From positions 1,918,001 to 1,982,000 of the forward strand of contig NC_059423.1 in NCBI RefSeq assembly GCF_905220565.1: a stretch of DNA of 64,000 nucleotides. The letters are read 5' to 3'. This DNA is from Melitaea cinxia (Eukaryota > Arthropoda > Insecta > Lepidoptera > Nymphalidae). The notes beneath the pieces are model-generated. The model saw only the letters and a list, made by a program, of their open reading frames with translations, searched no databases and was not told the DNA's origin. The position numbers were made by a program, and so were the translations under genes. Positions 41,024 to 51,953 of the stretch are shown here, one piece after another; the first letter of the stretch is position 1, and each line of letters starts with the position of its first letter.

Positions 41024-41482
41024 ATGCCTATAAAATGCCGTTTTTGTGTAATTAAATGGTACAAAAACAATACCAAAGTGAATAAAAAGTCTGAAGAAAT
41101 ATCGTTTAACACGTAAGTACATACAAAACTTTATATTTCTTGTTATTCCAAAATAATATTGAGGTTATTCGGAACTTATAATTTCCATGTCCCGAAATGA
41201 CGTACCGAGGGAGTGTTACCTGTAATTCTTATTTCCATTAGCCCAAAATGCGGGTAAGTAAATTGTAGCCAATCATAGAAAAATAATTAAGTAGAAAGTG
41301 GACATCATTATTGTTTTTTCTTTTATCGTGTGATTTTATGTTTTACCTAAATTGAAGTCAAGTTAAATATAAATTTTTAACTCGTTTGTTTCTGTTTAAA
41401 TTTGTAAATTAACTACTCATATTTTACTACTAAATATCATGGTTTTAGGTTTCCAACGAATATTTTAATAGGAGATAGATAG
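41024..41482 (+). pseudogene. THAP-domain start of a P-like transposase, two exons then stop
   Basis: Exon 1 (41024-41112) opens MPIKCRFCVIKWYKNN with the CxxC of a C2CH THAP zinc finger and ends at a strong donor, AC|GTAAGT. An acceptor at 41447-41448 in the right phase continues as TFPTNILIGDR, restoring the ISFxxFP signature of THAP domains across the splice. A TAG at 41480-41482 then ends the frame, well before the C-x2-H half of the finger. THAP domains bind the transposon ends in P-type transposases. The copy encodes about 40 residues, so it is a remnant. The domain call rests on spacing and the FP motif. Confidence 0.6.
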
Positions 41483-41814
41483 AATAGGTAGCTGCTGTGC
41501 GACTGAGCTGAAATGAACTACAACGACAGCCATCCTCATCTAGTGTGGTTTGTTCAAACCATTTTGATAAAGCTGACATTTACGGTACAAAACGTGGACT
41601 TCGCAGAGTACCATCACGTATATACTACTACTTACTACTAGGTATTTTAATGTTGAATTTTTTGTTCTAGGACCTACCGGATGAGTCTTAAATTAGTCGT
41701 TAACCAAGATTCAATCTTTGATACACCTAGAAAACATAAATATAAGTTTGAAGTCGGTTTTTTTTTTTTGTTAAAAATTATTTTATTTTACAATTTTTAG
41801 TGATGGGTAGACCT

Positions 41815-42235
41815 AACAAGGATGCTTTTTCTCTTGTGTCGGGGGACCGGAAACATACACAATACACAAGCACAAACACCCAGACAATGACAAACATCTA
41901 TATGGCCAATTCAAATATCTGTCGTGCGCGGAGATTGAACCCACTAACGCCAGCGCAACAGCCGGTGCTGTGACCGCTGCGCTAACGCGTTGACATACTA
42001 TGAGTAAAGTTCGCTATCAGGTGTACATAATAACAACCGGGACTGACAGCCTAGCGTGTTCTCTGAGGCTAGGTTGGGAGAACCACAAGCAATAACAACT
42101 AGACCGAAAATAAATATTTGTATAAACATAAATATCCACTCCGAGCGGGAATAGAACCCGCGACCGTCGGTGTTTAGGCGCCGCCGACACGGCACATGCA
42201 CCATTATATCAAAGCGGTCGTCAAACAGCAAAAGG
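41815..42235 (-). mobile_element. Two tRNA-derived SINE segments nested in the P-like element
   Basis: The first (41815-41995) is the head of the common SINE (GCGTTAGCGCAGCGGTCACA on the minus strand, with a degenerate B box). The second (41996-42235) has a different tRNA-like head with a good B box (GGGTTCTATTCCC) and an A-box-like TGATATAATGGTGC, joined to common SINE body at 42000-42080. They look like two SINE types or a chimera inserted next to each other. Confidence 0.6.
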
Positions 42236-42777
42236 TAACTGCTGTAAATTGTTGAGAAATTCCCTCGAGTGTTTATGGGCTCCGTCATCAAACCTGGTCC
42301 TGCGACACAGATGATCACATAGCAGGTAATTGCTATAAATCGTTGAAAAGTTCCCTCGACTATCTTTTGTCGCCATCATCAGACTGTAATGGCACTTGTA
42401 ACTCATATAGGTGCAAAGTTCTCATCAACAGAAACGAATTAAGTTCAAACACCAGGTAATTGCTATAAGTCGTTGAAGAGTTCCCTCGACTATCTTTCGT
42501 CTCCATCATCAGACTGAAATGGCACTTATAACTCATATATATGCAAAGTTCTCATCGATAGAAACGAATTAAGTTCAAACAGCAGGTAATTGCTATAAAT
42601 CGTTAAAGAGTTCCCTCGACTAACTTTTGTCTCCATCATCAGACTGTAATGGCACTTATGACTCATACAGGTGCAAAGTTCTCATCAATAGAAACGAATT
42701 AAGTTCAAAAAGCAGGTAATTGCTATAAATTGTTAAAGAGTTCCCTCGACTATCTTTCTTCTCCATCATCAGATCGA
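42228..42777. repeat. 130-bp tandem repeat array, about four and a half units
   Basis: The block CAGGTAATTGCTATAA starts units at 42321, 42451, 42581 and 42711, exactly 130 bases apart. Each unit has GTTCCCTCGACTATCTTT, CATCATCAGACT, GGCACTTATAACTCATA and AGAAACGAATTAAGTTCAAA. A diverged partial unit precedes at about 42228 and the last unit is truncated near 42777. Parts (TTCCCTCGA, CATCATCAGA) recall the GAAGTCGGT-family element, a likely source. Confidence 0.85.
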
Positions 42778-42839
42778 CTCCAGACCTTTATTAAATAGTA
42801 GTGCTTTATAGCACTTAATGAAAACATGATGAAATTTAC

Positions 42840-43075
42840 TAGTCACCCTTACGATTTTTGAAAGTTTCCCTCGATTTATCTGGGATCCCATCATCAGATC
42901 CTGGTTTCCTTATCATGGTACCAAACTATGGATATCTCCTTTCCAACAAAAAAATAATTATCAAAATCGGTTCGTAAACGAAGAAGTTATCTCCGAACAT
43001 ACATAAAAAAAATATATATATATATACGGTCGAATTGAGTAACCTCCTTCTTTTTTTGAAGTCGGTTAAAAAGGA
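42840..43075 (+). mobile_element. GAAGTCGGT-family element, 3' part, nested in the P-like element
   Basis: It contains GGGATCCCATCATCAGATCC, AAAATCGGTTCGTAAACG and the closing TTTTTTTGAAGTCGGTTAAA. An opposed GAAGTCGGTTTTTTTTT near 41750 may be the other end of the same insertion. Confidence 0.5.
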
Positions 43076-43360
43076 GTAAATATATTTAAAACTATAAACA
43101 GATTTTTATTTTCGCATACCCATTTTACCTATATTAAATTAATTGTGTTTAATCCCACTTAATAAAATTTTCAGGGACTTTTTTTAAAAAGTGTCAACAC
43201 TTCACTCACACATATTTAAAAAAGTGGCTTCACTTTTTTGTTGTAAGTGCGTTATCTATTCTTTTTACTTGATCTATGTTTGTCTATTGATTATCATTCT
43301 ACCTTCAAATATTATTCTTTCAATGTTTGTTAATTTTACGTGTCGTATTCAAAATATTAT

Positions 43361-43654
43361 TTTTTTATATATAAAAATGAGTCGCTCAATGTGTTGCTAA
43401 GCGCAAAACTCGAGAACGGTTGGACCGATTTCGCTAATTCTTTTTTTAAAATATTCCTTGAAGTACGAAAGTGGTTCTTACTGAGAGAAAAATTCTAAAA
43501 AAAAAAATTTAAAATTTCCTGAAAAAGTCTAAAAACAACACTTTTCTATACTCCCATACAAATGATTTGTGATAATACTTAAAAGTCAATTTGAACTTTA
43601 ATACCATACGATAAAGTTTGTGTTAGGCGATACGAAGTTCGCCGGGTCAGCTAG
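43361..43654 (+). mobile_element. Helitron-like insertion, unit C only
   Basis: Compared with units B and D, about 290 bases interrupt the host sequence CAAAATATGATTTTTTATAA. The insert ends GGTCAGCTAG followed by host T, and a hairpin GGCGA...TCGCC lies 10 bases before CTAG. The 3' hallmark of Helitrons is thus met and the empty site is known. The 5' border in the T/A-rich stretch is not exact. Confidence 0.6.
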
Positions 43655-44835
43655 TTTTTTATAATATTCCTAGTCATAATTACGGCACTTTCCTATAAGC
43701 ATACGAGAAACTTCCAAGATAGTTGAATAACTTTGATAAAAAATATAGTAACAGAACTTATACCTACATAAATTTGTTTTCTCCGATAAGCACAAAAATT
43801 ACTTCTAAGAAAGATTAAACTTTCAAACACTTATCGTTAATTAATATATAGTTTGATACACAGCTGTATAAAAATTCTTTTTTTTATAATTACTTTTTAA
43901 TATTTTGATACAGAGGCAAAGCACTTGGCCAGCAGTTGTGCGACGAAATAATGACATACGTAGGTAGTTTACCATTTTGGCTAACAATCAATTCGTATTG
44001 TCTGTTTATTATTTACTAACCCTCAAGATCTACAAAAAGCCTTCAACCGACTGTTTATTGGATGAGAATTATTATATATCTACTTAGCTATACTCTTTAA
44101 GCGTTGCTACGTTTTTTATATTTTCGTCGTGCCAACTCAGAAACCAATGTGGGCTCATGCACGACACTTTGCGGAAGATCATGCCATGATCAAATGCATA
44201 GTTTACGATTCTATAAAGGACATACAGACAAACATTAATTTTTATAAATATAGATTTACTGTTTAAAAAATGATTGACTAGATAATTCCTGTCCTAGATC
44301 TCCTACTATCCATTATTTAGCAAATGATTCGACCAATGTTGTTCTATATTTCGATCTGGAAAATAAAGGCTACCTACGTTTTTTGAAATTTTTTCAAATT
44401 ATGTGTATGTGCAATTTTTTAAAATTTTGAACAAAAAATCTTCTTTACGTACGCTTGATTTATGAGAGATGAGAGCGTTACGAAAAGTGTGATCGGGCGA
44501 AATGAACGGAGCAAAAGAGAGAGAGGTGCGATCACACATTTTCTTTCTCTTTCTCTTATAACCAGTTACGTTTCGTATATCTTAGACCTGTGTCTACAGA
44601 AGCAGACCTATTGTGCAGAAGTTTTACTTCAGTCGTGTGATCTAAAGCACACTCGTTTTACTTATTATTCCATAAAAACTTTCTATAGTGTATAAGAAGA
44701 TATATAGGTCAAACCATTTAAGTCGTTTCCTAGTTATGGCGTAACAAAGGGAAATAGGGATTCATTTTTAAGCAACTTAAAAAAAAGAGGAGATACTCAA
44801 TTATTTTTGCATTCGTACAAATATTTATTTCCAGT
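43655..44835. promoter_or_regulatory. Upstream region of gene C with candidate 5' UTR exon; Jockey LINE empty site
   Basis: The candidate first-exon donor ATGTAG|GTATAAGT ends at 43764. The conserved GAGAGATGAGAGCGTTACG block is at 44465-44483. AGTGTAT at 44687-44693 is the unoccupied target of the Jockey LINE seen in B and D. A 77-codon plus ORF at 44462 is not shared with the other units and is unlikely to be a gene. Confidence 0.35.
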
Positions 44836-44837
44836 CT

Positions 44838-45771
44838 TGGTATCTTGTGACTCTGGTGAGTCTCTCCATCGTGGCCTGGAGAGCACGTAAGCTGTCGATA
44901 CCGGTTGTTACCATATACAACTGATATCAACAGTCACTCACAGTGTCAGTCCTCAGTCAGTTCAGCATATTGCAGTCCACTGCTCGCAAGCTCGCGCCAG
45001 ACATCCCGGTTTTCCAGTATGGACTGGATGAGGATCCAGCCCACACCGGCAATCTTACGTAGATCGTCGGTCCAACGGGCCGGAGGACGTCTCACACTGC
45101 GTTTGCCAAGACGCGGTCTCTACTCCAGGATCCGTCTGCTCCAACGGCTATCGGTCCTACGACACAGATGACCAGCCCACTGCCATTTCAACTTGCTAAT
45201 TCTGTAGGCTATGTCGGTTACTTTCGTCGATCTTTGAGAAAAACTCCAAGCATAGCCCATTCACAATGTGATAGTAGGGAATAAATCCATCAACCTGCAG
45301 TGCAGCAGCGTGATGGATTAAGCTCTGATCCTTCTCCTACATGGGGAAAGAGGCCTATGCCCAGCAGTGGGATATTACAGGCTGAAGCATATAAAGTTAC
45401 AGTTACAGTAATACGTACATTTTAAAATTAATTTTAACCATATTACATCTATACAAATAAATAAAATTGACGTGTCTACTTATAATATTAAAATAACTGC
45501 TTTTTACTAAATTCACATGTATGTATACACGGTACATATACCAAAATGACTTTTTTTATGATTTTTGTCCGTTTGTCTGCCTGCCTGTTTGTTGCGACTA
45601 ATCTCTGAAACGGCTGGACCGAATTTGACGGAACTTTCACTGGGATAGCTGATGTAATAAGGAGTAACTTAGGCTACTTTTATTTTAGTTTTTATTTATT
45701 TTATAACTCTGCGAACTTAACTACAACTTTTTTGTTAAATTCCACGCGGACGAAGTCGCGGGCACAGCTAG
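44838..45771. mobile_element. SINE/RTE composite and Helitron-like element, unit C copy
   Basis: SINE body 44838-44945, RTE 3' fragment on the minus strand 44948-45263, SINE tail 45265-45392, Helitron-like element 45512-45771 ending CAGCTAG|T. Same order as at 34100-35054. Confidence 0.65.
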
Positions 45772-47212
45772 TTTAAGATAAAGTTATTATAAAAAAAAAA
45801 CAATGTATTAAGATTAAATGTGGATTTCTTGTCTAAATTTATTGAAATAATAAAAAATAAATGAAACAACACACTGACATTAAAATTGTAAAATTTTATT
45901 TCAATGATTGTACTTGTACATAAGGTGACAAAACATGTTTTTTGGACGACGGTACCGCGTTTATGGCATAAAATCAAAGACAGACAACGCTCACATAATG
46001 CCGTGACGTCCATCGACATGAGTTTTACAACTATTTCAAATTATATTTCATTAGTATCTTAGGTACAGACGTACAGTGGACCGAGCGTAAACGGTCATGA
46101 CATTTAATATAAAATCATTATTAATTAATTATTACTTATCACTATTTTCGATATATAAAACAATAATATTTAAAAAAAAATCGATATTATTTATTTCATA
46201 CATTCAAATGCTACAAAATAGTCGTATACTTATAGGCCATTTTAAATTTGCGTGACGTCATATAGCTACAGTTCTAAAAACATTCGAGGTGGATTGCTCG
46301 ACAGGGGATTATGCGCAAAACACGGTTTCGTCAAATTTGACAGTCAAAAACTGACTATAAGGGGACGGAATAGGGGGGGATGGATGGGATGGAATAACCA
46401 TATAATCATTAATATAAATATTAACGATTACTCGTATATGGTTAGCCGAGAGATCTGAGGCCGAATTGTTTTTCTTTATAATAATGAATTTGCGCGTAAC
46501 GTATATAGAAAGGGAGCTGGATGGTCCGTGCCCACCCCAGTATGGTCTTTTTCCCACCCCAGGATATGGGGCTACCGTTTTAAAATTTCAGGCTGATGCC
46601 TAAGAAGTCTGTAACTGGCCCAGACCATCGCTCCCCTAAAAATAATGCTAGATACGTCGATGACTTGATGTTTATACCAGAATACAATTAGGCCATTTAA
46701 ATATTAATCACAGTGACTTACAGTGAGGTTAAATTTGACGTCGGTTGAAATTTTCTTAAGTGCGTACGAGTAACCGCCCTTAAATGTTAAATTATACATC
46801 TGATTTCTATATTCAAAAAGCGGTTCGTTTTCTTTCAAAACTAAACGCTTCGTTAATAAAACGAAACTTTTTTATTAATATAGGAACGAGCTATTTGTCC
46901 ATAACAATAATGCAGTAATATGATTGTGTCACAGTCAAACAAATTAAATTGTATATATAAAAATGCGTCAAACTGTGAAATTGAATTGTATTTAAAAAAA
47001 TTACTATCTATTATAGCTAAACATACAACAACTAATACACATGTATAAATTCATTCAATTAATTATAAAATTATTAAAAAATATTTTTTCTGTTACATAG
47101 ATAATGTCTACGTATTAAAAGCTTATCAATTCTGTCTTCTATCTCTCTCCTTTTAATGTCAACCAATTTCATTTTTTTCTGGTACTTTGGGGTTAAACCT
47201 AATCTTTAAAGT

Positions 47213-50200
47213 TTATTCATATTTCTTCCCCATAACTTTGGCACAAGGACTCTCATAATTTCGTAGGTCGATGCCATAGTTCAACATTATGGAGTACTCC
47301 ATTGTGGCTAGCACTTCGAAGCCAGCTCGGGCGGCTGCAATTTGTGAGGACGTCGCTGTGAACGTTGAACATGTAGCTTTGATCCCGAACGTTTCGCAAA
47401 TCTTCTCTCTGGAAAATAAAACTTTGTAAATATGCTATTAATTGAGGTAGGGATTATCTTATTCAAAATATGGAGCTGCCCGACTGGGACAGTATCTCAA
47501 CTTTATAGAAAATTACTCCCAAATCATACTGTTTCTAGTTCTGGGGTGAGAAAAAAGCTTGCAATGCTCCTGCTGTTGCAGGCTTCCGTAGCTTACGGAC
47601 CAGGCCACCAGGTAAACCAACCAACCACCGCTTGATGCGGTAAGATCCGCTTACCACCAGGTACCGTACGTTCACTTGTTTTACCACGAAGTCGGTCGAG
47701 TGAGGTCCGATTCTCACTAAGAACTCTGGCTACCTTACTCACAACGAACACAATACATCTTCAGAGCAGTATTATTTAGCTGTGACCTTCTATAAGGTAG
47801 AGGAACTTCTCCAGTCTAATTTGTAATGCTCTAAATTTGGAGCAAGATCCTGTTGTGACGTATGTCACTACTCCTATATCTAGGGCACGGACATTGAACG
47901 GGTTAAGGTGTAATCTGATAAATAAGATTGACGATAAATTTACGTAATAAAATATATAGAAAAAAGATGCATAATGTCCTTCTAGAAAATTTTCCGTTGA
48001 TATTCTCAGTTTAGATCGATTGTTATCAACAGTATCAAACAACATCACTTCGAGGAACTGAATAGCTATATCACTGAATTATGGCTGTTGCGCTGGAAGT
48101 CAAGGGGTCGATCCCGGCACATGGCATACATTTGTATTGTCCATACAGATGTTTGTCGTGGTCTGGTGTTTGTGCTTGTATACTGAGTGTTTCTGGACCA
48201 CAACACAGGATTTAATCCTAGCGGAGGCTGTTGAGCGTGAGGCGTTTATTATTTCTTTAAAAATATTATCACTTATAGTTTTTTCAAACTCACCGAGCTT
48301 CTAAAAGTTTCGCACTAATATTGTTCCCCCTGTGCGCCGGAAGCACGACCAGAGCACAGGAAGTCAATAAAGTATCTGTGCTGAAATATTCGTAAACGTT
48401 CACTAATGTCTCGATGACTGCCAACGTCCTTATAATCTTTTTCGACGTTTCTCCTTGTGGCTGATAAAATAAGATATTTATTTATCTTTGGACATTTAAG
48501 GACTACTGTATAGTTATAGCAGTAAAGAATGTAGCCACCACCTCTCTCGCCAAGGATGTCGTAAGAGACGACTAAGAGATAACACAGTTCCACTACTACC
48601 TTGGGACTTAAAAAGCCGACCGATGGCGGGATAACCATCCAACTGTTCGCTTTGAAATACAGAGGTCGAAGACGGGCAGCAGCGTCTTCGGTCATCAACT
48701 CGCCTGTCCAGCGTGATTACTATGGGCAAACCACAACGAGTTCATTCCATTTTTGATGCGAACTTATGGAAGCCTATGTCAATGATGATGATGGATGATT
48801 TAAGGAGCCTGTTGTTCATCACGTAGATGAACGTAGAACGCTGACCTTTAACTTTACTTCAAAGTTTCTAACACTTTGTAGAAGGTTCTTATGAAATTAA
48901 AATTTAAGAAAATTGCGCAAAAAATGATAAAATAACAAGAAAGATTAACTACTGTTTAAACTTGACTTAAATGACAGCTCTTGCGTTTCACAGTTGAGAT
49001 GGGACAGCGGCTGTCGGATCAGCTGGTACTTAAATATAACAAAAAGTACTGTTAAAAACTTTCAGCACCAGTGGCAATAAATCCTTGTCGTTTTTACACT
49101 CAACCACGAGAAGATTAAAGCCAACCAAGTGCTTTGGTTTTCCATCGACTTCGGTATAACAAGCTATAGACATTTTCTGATCGATGTACTTCGACCAGTA
49201 CTCTCTGGCGTTGTTTGTCGATTCATGATCGTTGGCTAAGCCTGTAAAAAAGGGTTCCTTTCAATTCGCATAAATAAAAATTAATCTCTAAATGTATTGC
49301 TAAGCGTTCCTATACATCCAAAAAGAAACTAATGCTCAAAAATATTCCAGTAGTCAATCAAAATATAAATGTTGGTCGTGGTCTGGGCGTTTTTGTTTCT
49401 ATGTTATGTTCCGGACCTCCGACGCTGGATCTCATCCTACTGTAGCATTGAGAAGCGTTCATTATTGCATAATATATATATTAATACGTGAAGAAAAACT
49501 TTGTACACCTTTTTACGAAACTTACGCGGACGGAAGAGTATGAAATTTCAGACATTTGTTGTTTATATAGAGATGAAGTGCAGATGCTAATTAATATATT
49601 TGTAAAATTATGCATTATAATTGTGTTTGCTGGCAAACGAAAAAAACCGACTTCAATTACATCGACAAGTAATACAATGTAGTTAGATGAAAAAATAATT
49701 GTGTTTGCTCGCAAACGAAAAAAAAAACCGACTTCAATTACATCGACAAGTAATACAACGTAGATCGACGAAAAAATAGTCAAGCAACTACGCGTTATCA
49801 AAGATTACTCAAAAAGTACCTATCAAATCTCGATAAAATTTAAATGTCACCACATGATAAACATCAGCTTTCGACTAAATTAAAAATTATCAAAATCGGT
49901 ACACCCAGTAAAAAGTTATTACGGATTTTCGAGAGTTTCCCTCGATTTCTCTGGGATCCCATCATCAGAACCTGGTTTCCTCATCACGGTACCAAACTAG
50001 GGATATCTTCTTTCCAACAAAAAAAGAATTATCAAAATCGATACATCCAGTAGAAAGTTATGCGGTATAATACAACGTAGGTCGACGAAAAAAGCGTCAA
50101 GTAAAAACACATTATTAGATATAACTCGAAAAGTAGTTGTTAGATCTCAAATAAATTTAAATGGGACCAATTGGCACACACCACCTTTCGATTAAAACAA

Positions 50201-51953
50201 AATTTGTCGAAATCGGTCCACCCGGTCAAAAGTTCTGATGTAACATACATAAAAAAAAAAAAAAAAAAATACAGTCGAACTGAGAACCTCCTCCTTTTTT
50301 GGAAGTCGGTTAAAAATAGTCAAGTAAATACGCATTATTAAAGATTACTCCAAAAGTTATAATCAGATCTCGATGAAATTTAAATGTGACCACGTGATAA
50401 ACATCGGCTTTCGATTAAATTAAAAATCATTAAAATCGGTACACCCGATAAAATGTTTTGCAGACTTTCTAGAGTTTCCCTCGATTTTTCTGAGATTTAA
50501 ATCACACAAACAATCACACACAATCAAAATAAGATTATTTCAACTTAACGTCTTTGATAGTTTTTAAGACAGTCTTCAACTTTCCATCGGTTTTCATCTG
50601 TATTGAAATAGACTGGCTGATTAGCGCAGTTTATATCAGTTACCTGACAACGCTATGATGTAGTGGTGGGTGCGTCTACCATGTATGCGCTTAAACACCG
50701 GCGATTCAGGTTTAGGTTTCCGCTCGAGATGGATACGTATTTGTGCAAATATTTCTTTTCGATCTAGTTGTCTATCCTTGTGTGACTTCTCACTGTGCCT
50801 CGGAGAGCACGTTAAGCTATCGGTCCCGGTTGTTATCATAAACAGATACACCTGATAGTTATTATTTCGTTACTCGTTGTAGGAAACATATCCGCCAACC
50901 AGCAGTGGAACAGAGTGGTGAATTAGGCTCTGATCCTACTCTTACACGGAGAAAGAGGCCAGCAGTGGGATGTTTCAGGCTGAATCGATCGATCGATGTC
51001 AGTTACTTTCCTGATAGATTTGATCCTAGCATTAGATCCTCGGTCAAGTCTGGGTGCAAATACATTTGTATATTTAAAGCCGATGTGCGCACATTACGGA
51101 AAGTACGTCTGGATGAATTACAATTAAGTATTCTAAATTTTACTTTAAAAAACTTAATTCTTTTCCAGTTATTATATTTTAGGATATTGTGTACAATCGA
51201 AGAGTGTATGGATAGGTTAGGGTTATTATTTTTTTTTTGTATAACGAAACTGTCGTTAAACGTTGTACTTTTTAAGTTAGATAGGTTAGGGTTAAATTAC
51301 ACTCCTCGATTGTACATGTTTACCTTATTTTAATTTTTGTTGATTGTCACGGTTTTGAACATAACATTTCTAACTTTGACGAATCGTGAGCAAAACGGAC
51401 GGTTTTTGGGATCAGAACAGAACATTGTGTAATTCCAACTAAGACGAAATTACCTAAAAGTCGATTTAAGGGCTCGTCCCTTATGAACGATTCGCACAGC
51501 AGGTCGAGGCAGGTTTCCTTGTCACCCTCATTCATATCACGAATTTGGTACCTGAAATTAAGTTATATGGGATAAGAAATCTGTAAAAGTAGGTTTAGAA
51601 ATTAATTCTAGATAGTATGCCACTTATGAGAGTGCCAAGGATTCCCTGTAACTAACGAGCAATGTTTTTTTTCGTCTACCGACGTTGTATTCCTTATTGA
51701 TGTAATTGAAGTCGTTTTTTTTTTTTCGTTTGCGTGGAAACAATTATTAAATCCTTTTTCGATCGGTTTCTTCGATCCTGAGATTAGCACTTGCAACAAA
51801 CTCTTGATAGCTTCATAAGATGATCTTAAAGATATATTATTAAATTTTCATCTGAATCTACACTCACATTAATCCAGGAACACCGTCCTTATCTTTTCCC
51901 TGGAACCTGCTCCACACGATACCGACTGGAATATTTTCAGGTCTTGTATACAT
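47213..51953 (-). CDS. Gene D: arylalkylamine N-acetyltransferase-like (GNAT), five coding exons, altered CoA loop
   Basis: Coding exons are 51868-51953, 51454-51551, 49060-49241, 48294-48460 and 47213-47408, making 242 residues with all reading frames open. DEP is kept at 54-56. The CoA loop reads AHRGNNISAK: the last glycine of the R-x-x-G/N-x-G motif is Ser here, because position 48317 gives AGT instead of GGT. Together with the Asn shared by the cluster, two of the glycine positions that contact the CoA pyrophosphate in GNATs are replaced. The exon 3 donor is the weak AAA|GTTTTT. Exon 5 matches B and E. Acceptor at 51964; candidate 5' UTR exon donor at 52403. This is the copy most likely to have lost acetyltransferase activity, though no stop or frameshift is present. 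Confidence 0.78.
47470..51740. repeat. Intronic repeats of gene D shared with the other units
   Basis: Family X pair 47470-47810, SINE head 48079-48225, RTE-derived element 48515-48790, GAAGTCGGT-family 5' part from 49625 (split at 49690 by the D-only copy, resuming at 50319), SINE body 50777-50988, 19-base-TIR MITE 51190-51316 and a GAAGTCGGT 3' fragment at 51665-51740. Confidence 0.65.
49698..50311 (+). mobile_element. GAAGTCGGT-family non-autonomous element, full length, unit D only
   Basis: It sits inside an older copy of the same family. It starts ATTGTGTTTGCTCGCAAACG, then an A-run and ACCGACTTCAATTACATCG, and ends CTCCTTTTTTGGAAGTCGGTT. AAAAATA flanks it on both sides (49691-49697 and 50312-50318), and units B, C and E show one uninterrupted GAAAAAATAGTCAAG. 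The inner ACCGACTTC/GAAGTCGGT arms are inverted, but the left end has an extra palindrome GTTTGCTCGCAAAC, so the ends are not symmetrical. Inside, two half-repeats each carry AAAATCGGT plus CACCCRGT. There is no ORF. Class uncertain. Confidence 0.65.

Larger units (their letters stand above)
40867..43278 (+). mobile_element. P-element superfamily DNA transposon, non-autonomous, unit C only
   Basis: A 2412-base insertion is flanked by a perfect 8-bp duplication, TTTGTCTA (40859-40866 and 43279-43286). Unit B has the uninterrupted site within CCTTTTGTCTATTGATTATC. The ends are inverted: CATAGATGAAGTAAAAA on the left and the complement of CATAGATCAAGTAAAAAG on the right. The 8-bp duplication, CA...TG ends, a terminal sequence close to the GATGAAATAA type of P elements and an internal THAP-encoding exon (41024) all agree on the superfamily. 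The interior after the THAP exons is filled with nested repeats (SINE heads and a 130-bp tandem repeat). No transposase catalytic region is left. Confidence 0.8.
35104..45832. repeat. Tandem segmental duplication unit C (contains gene C)
   Basis: The order is the same as in unit B but without the RTE, the MITE and the Jockey LINE. Unit-specific additions are a P-element-like transposon (40867-43278) and a Helitron-like insertion (about 43361-43654). With these removed the unit is about 8.0 kb, equal to unit D without its insertions. Confidence 0.78.

Noticed and set aside
42321..42777. CRISPR-like regular repeat
   Set aside because: Units of 130 bases are contiguous without unique spacers, in an insect genome. 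It is a tandem repeat.
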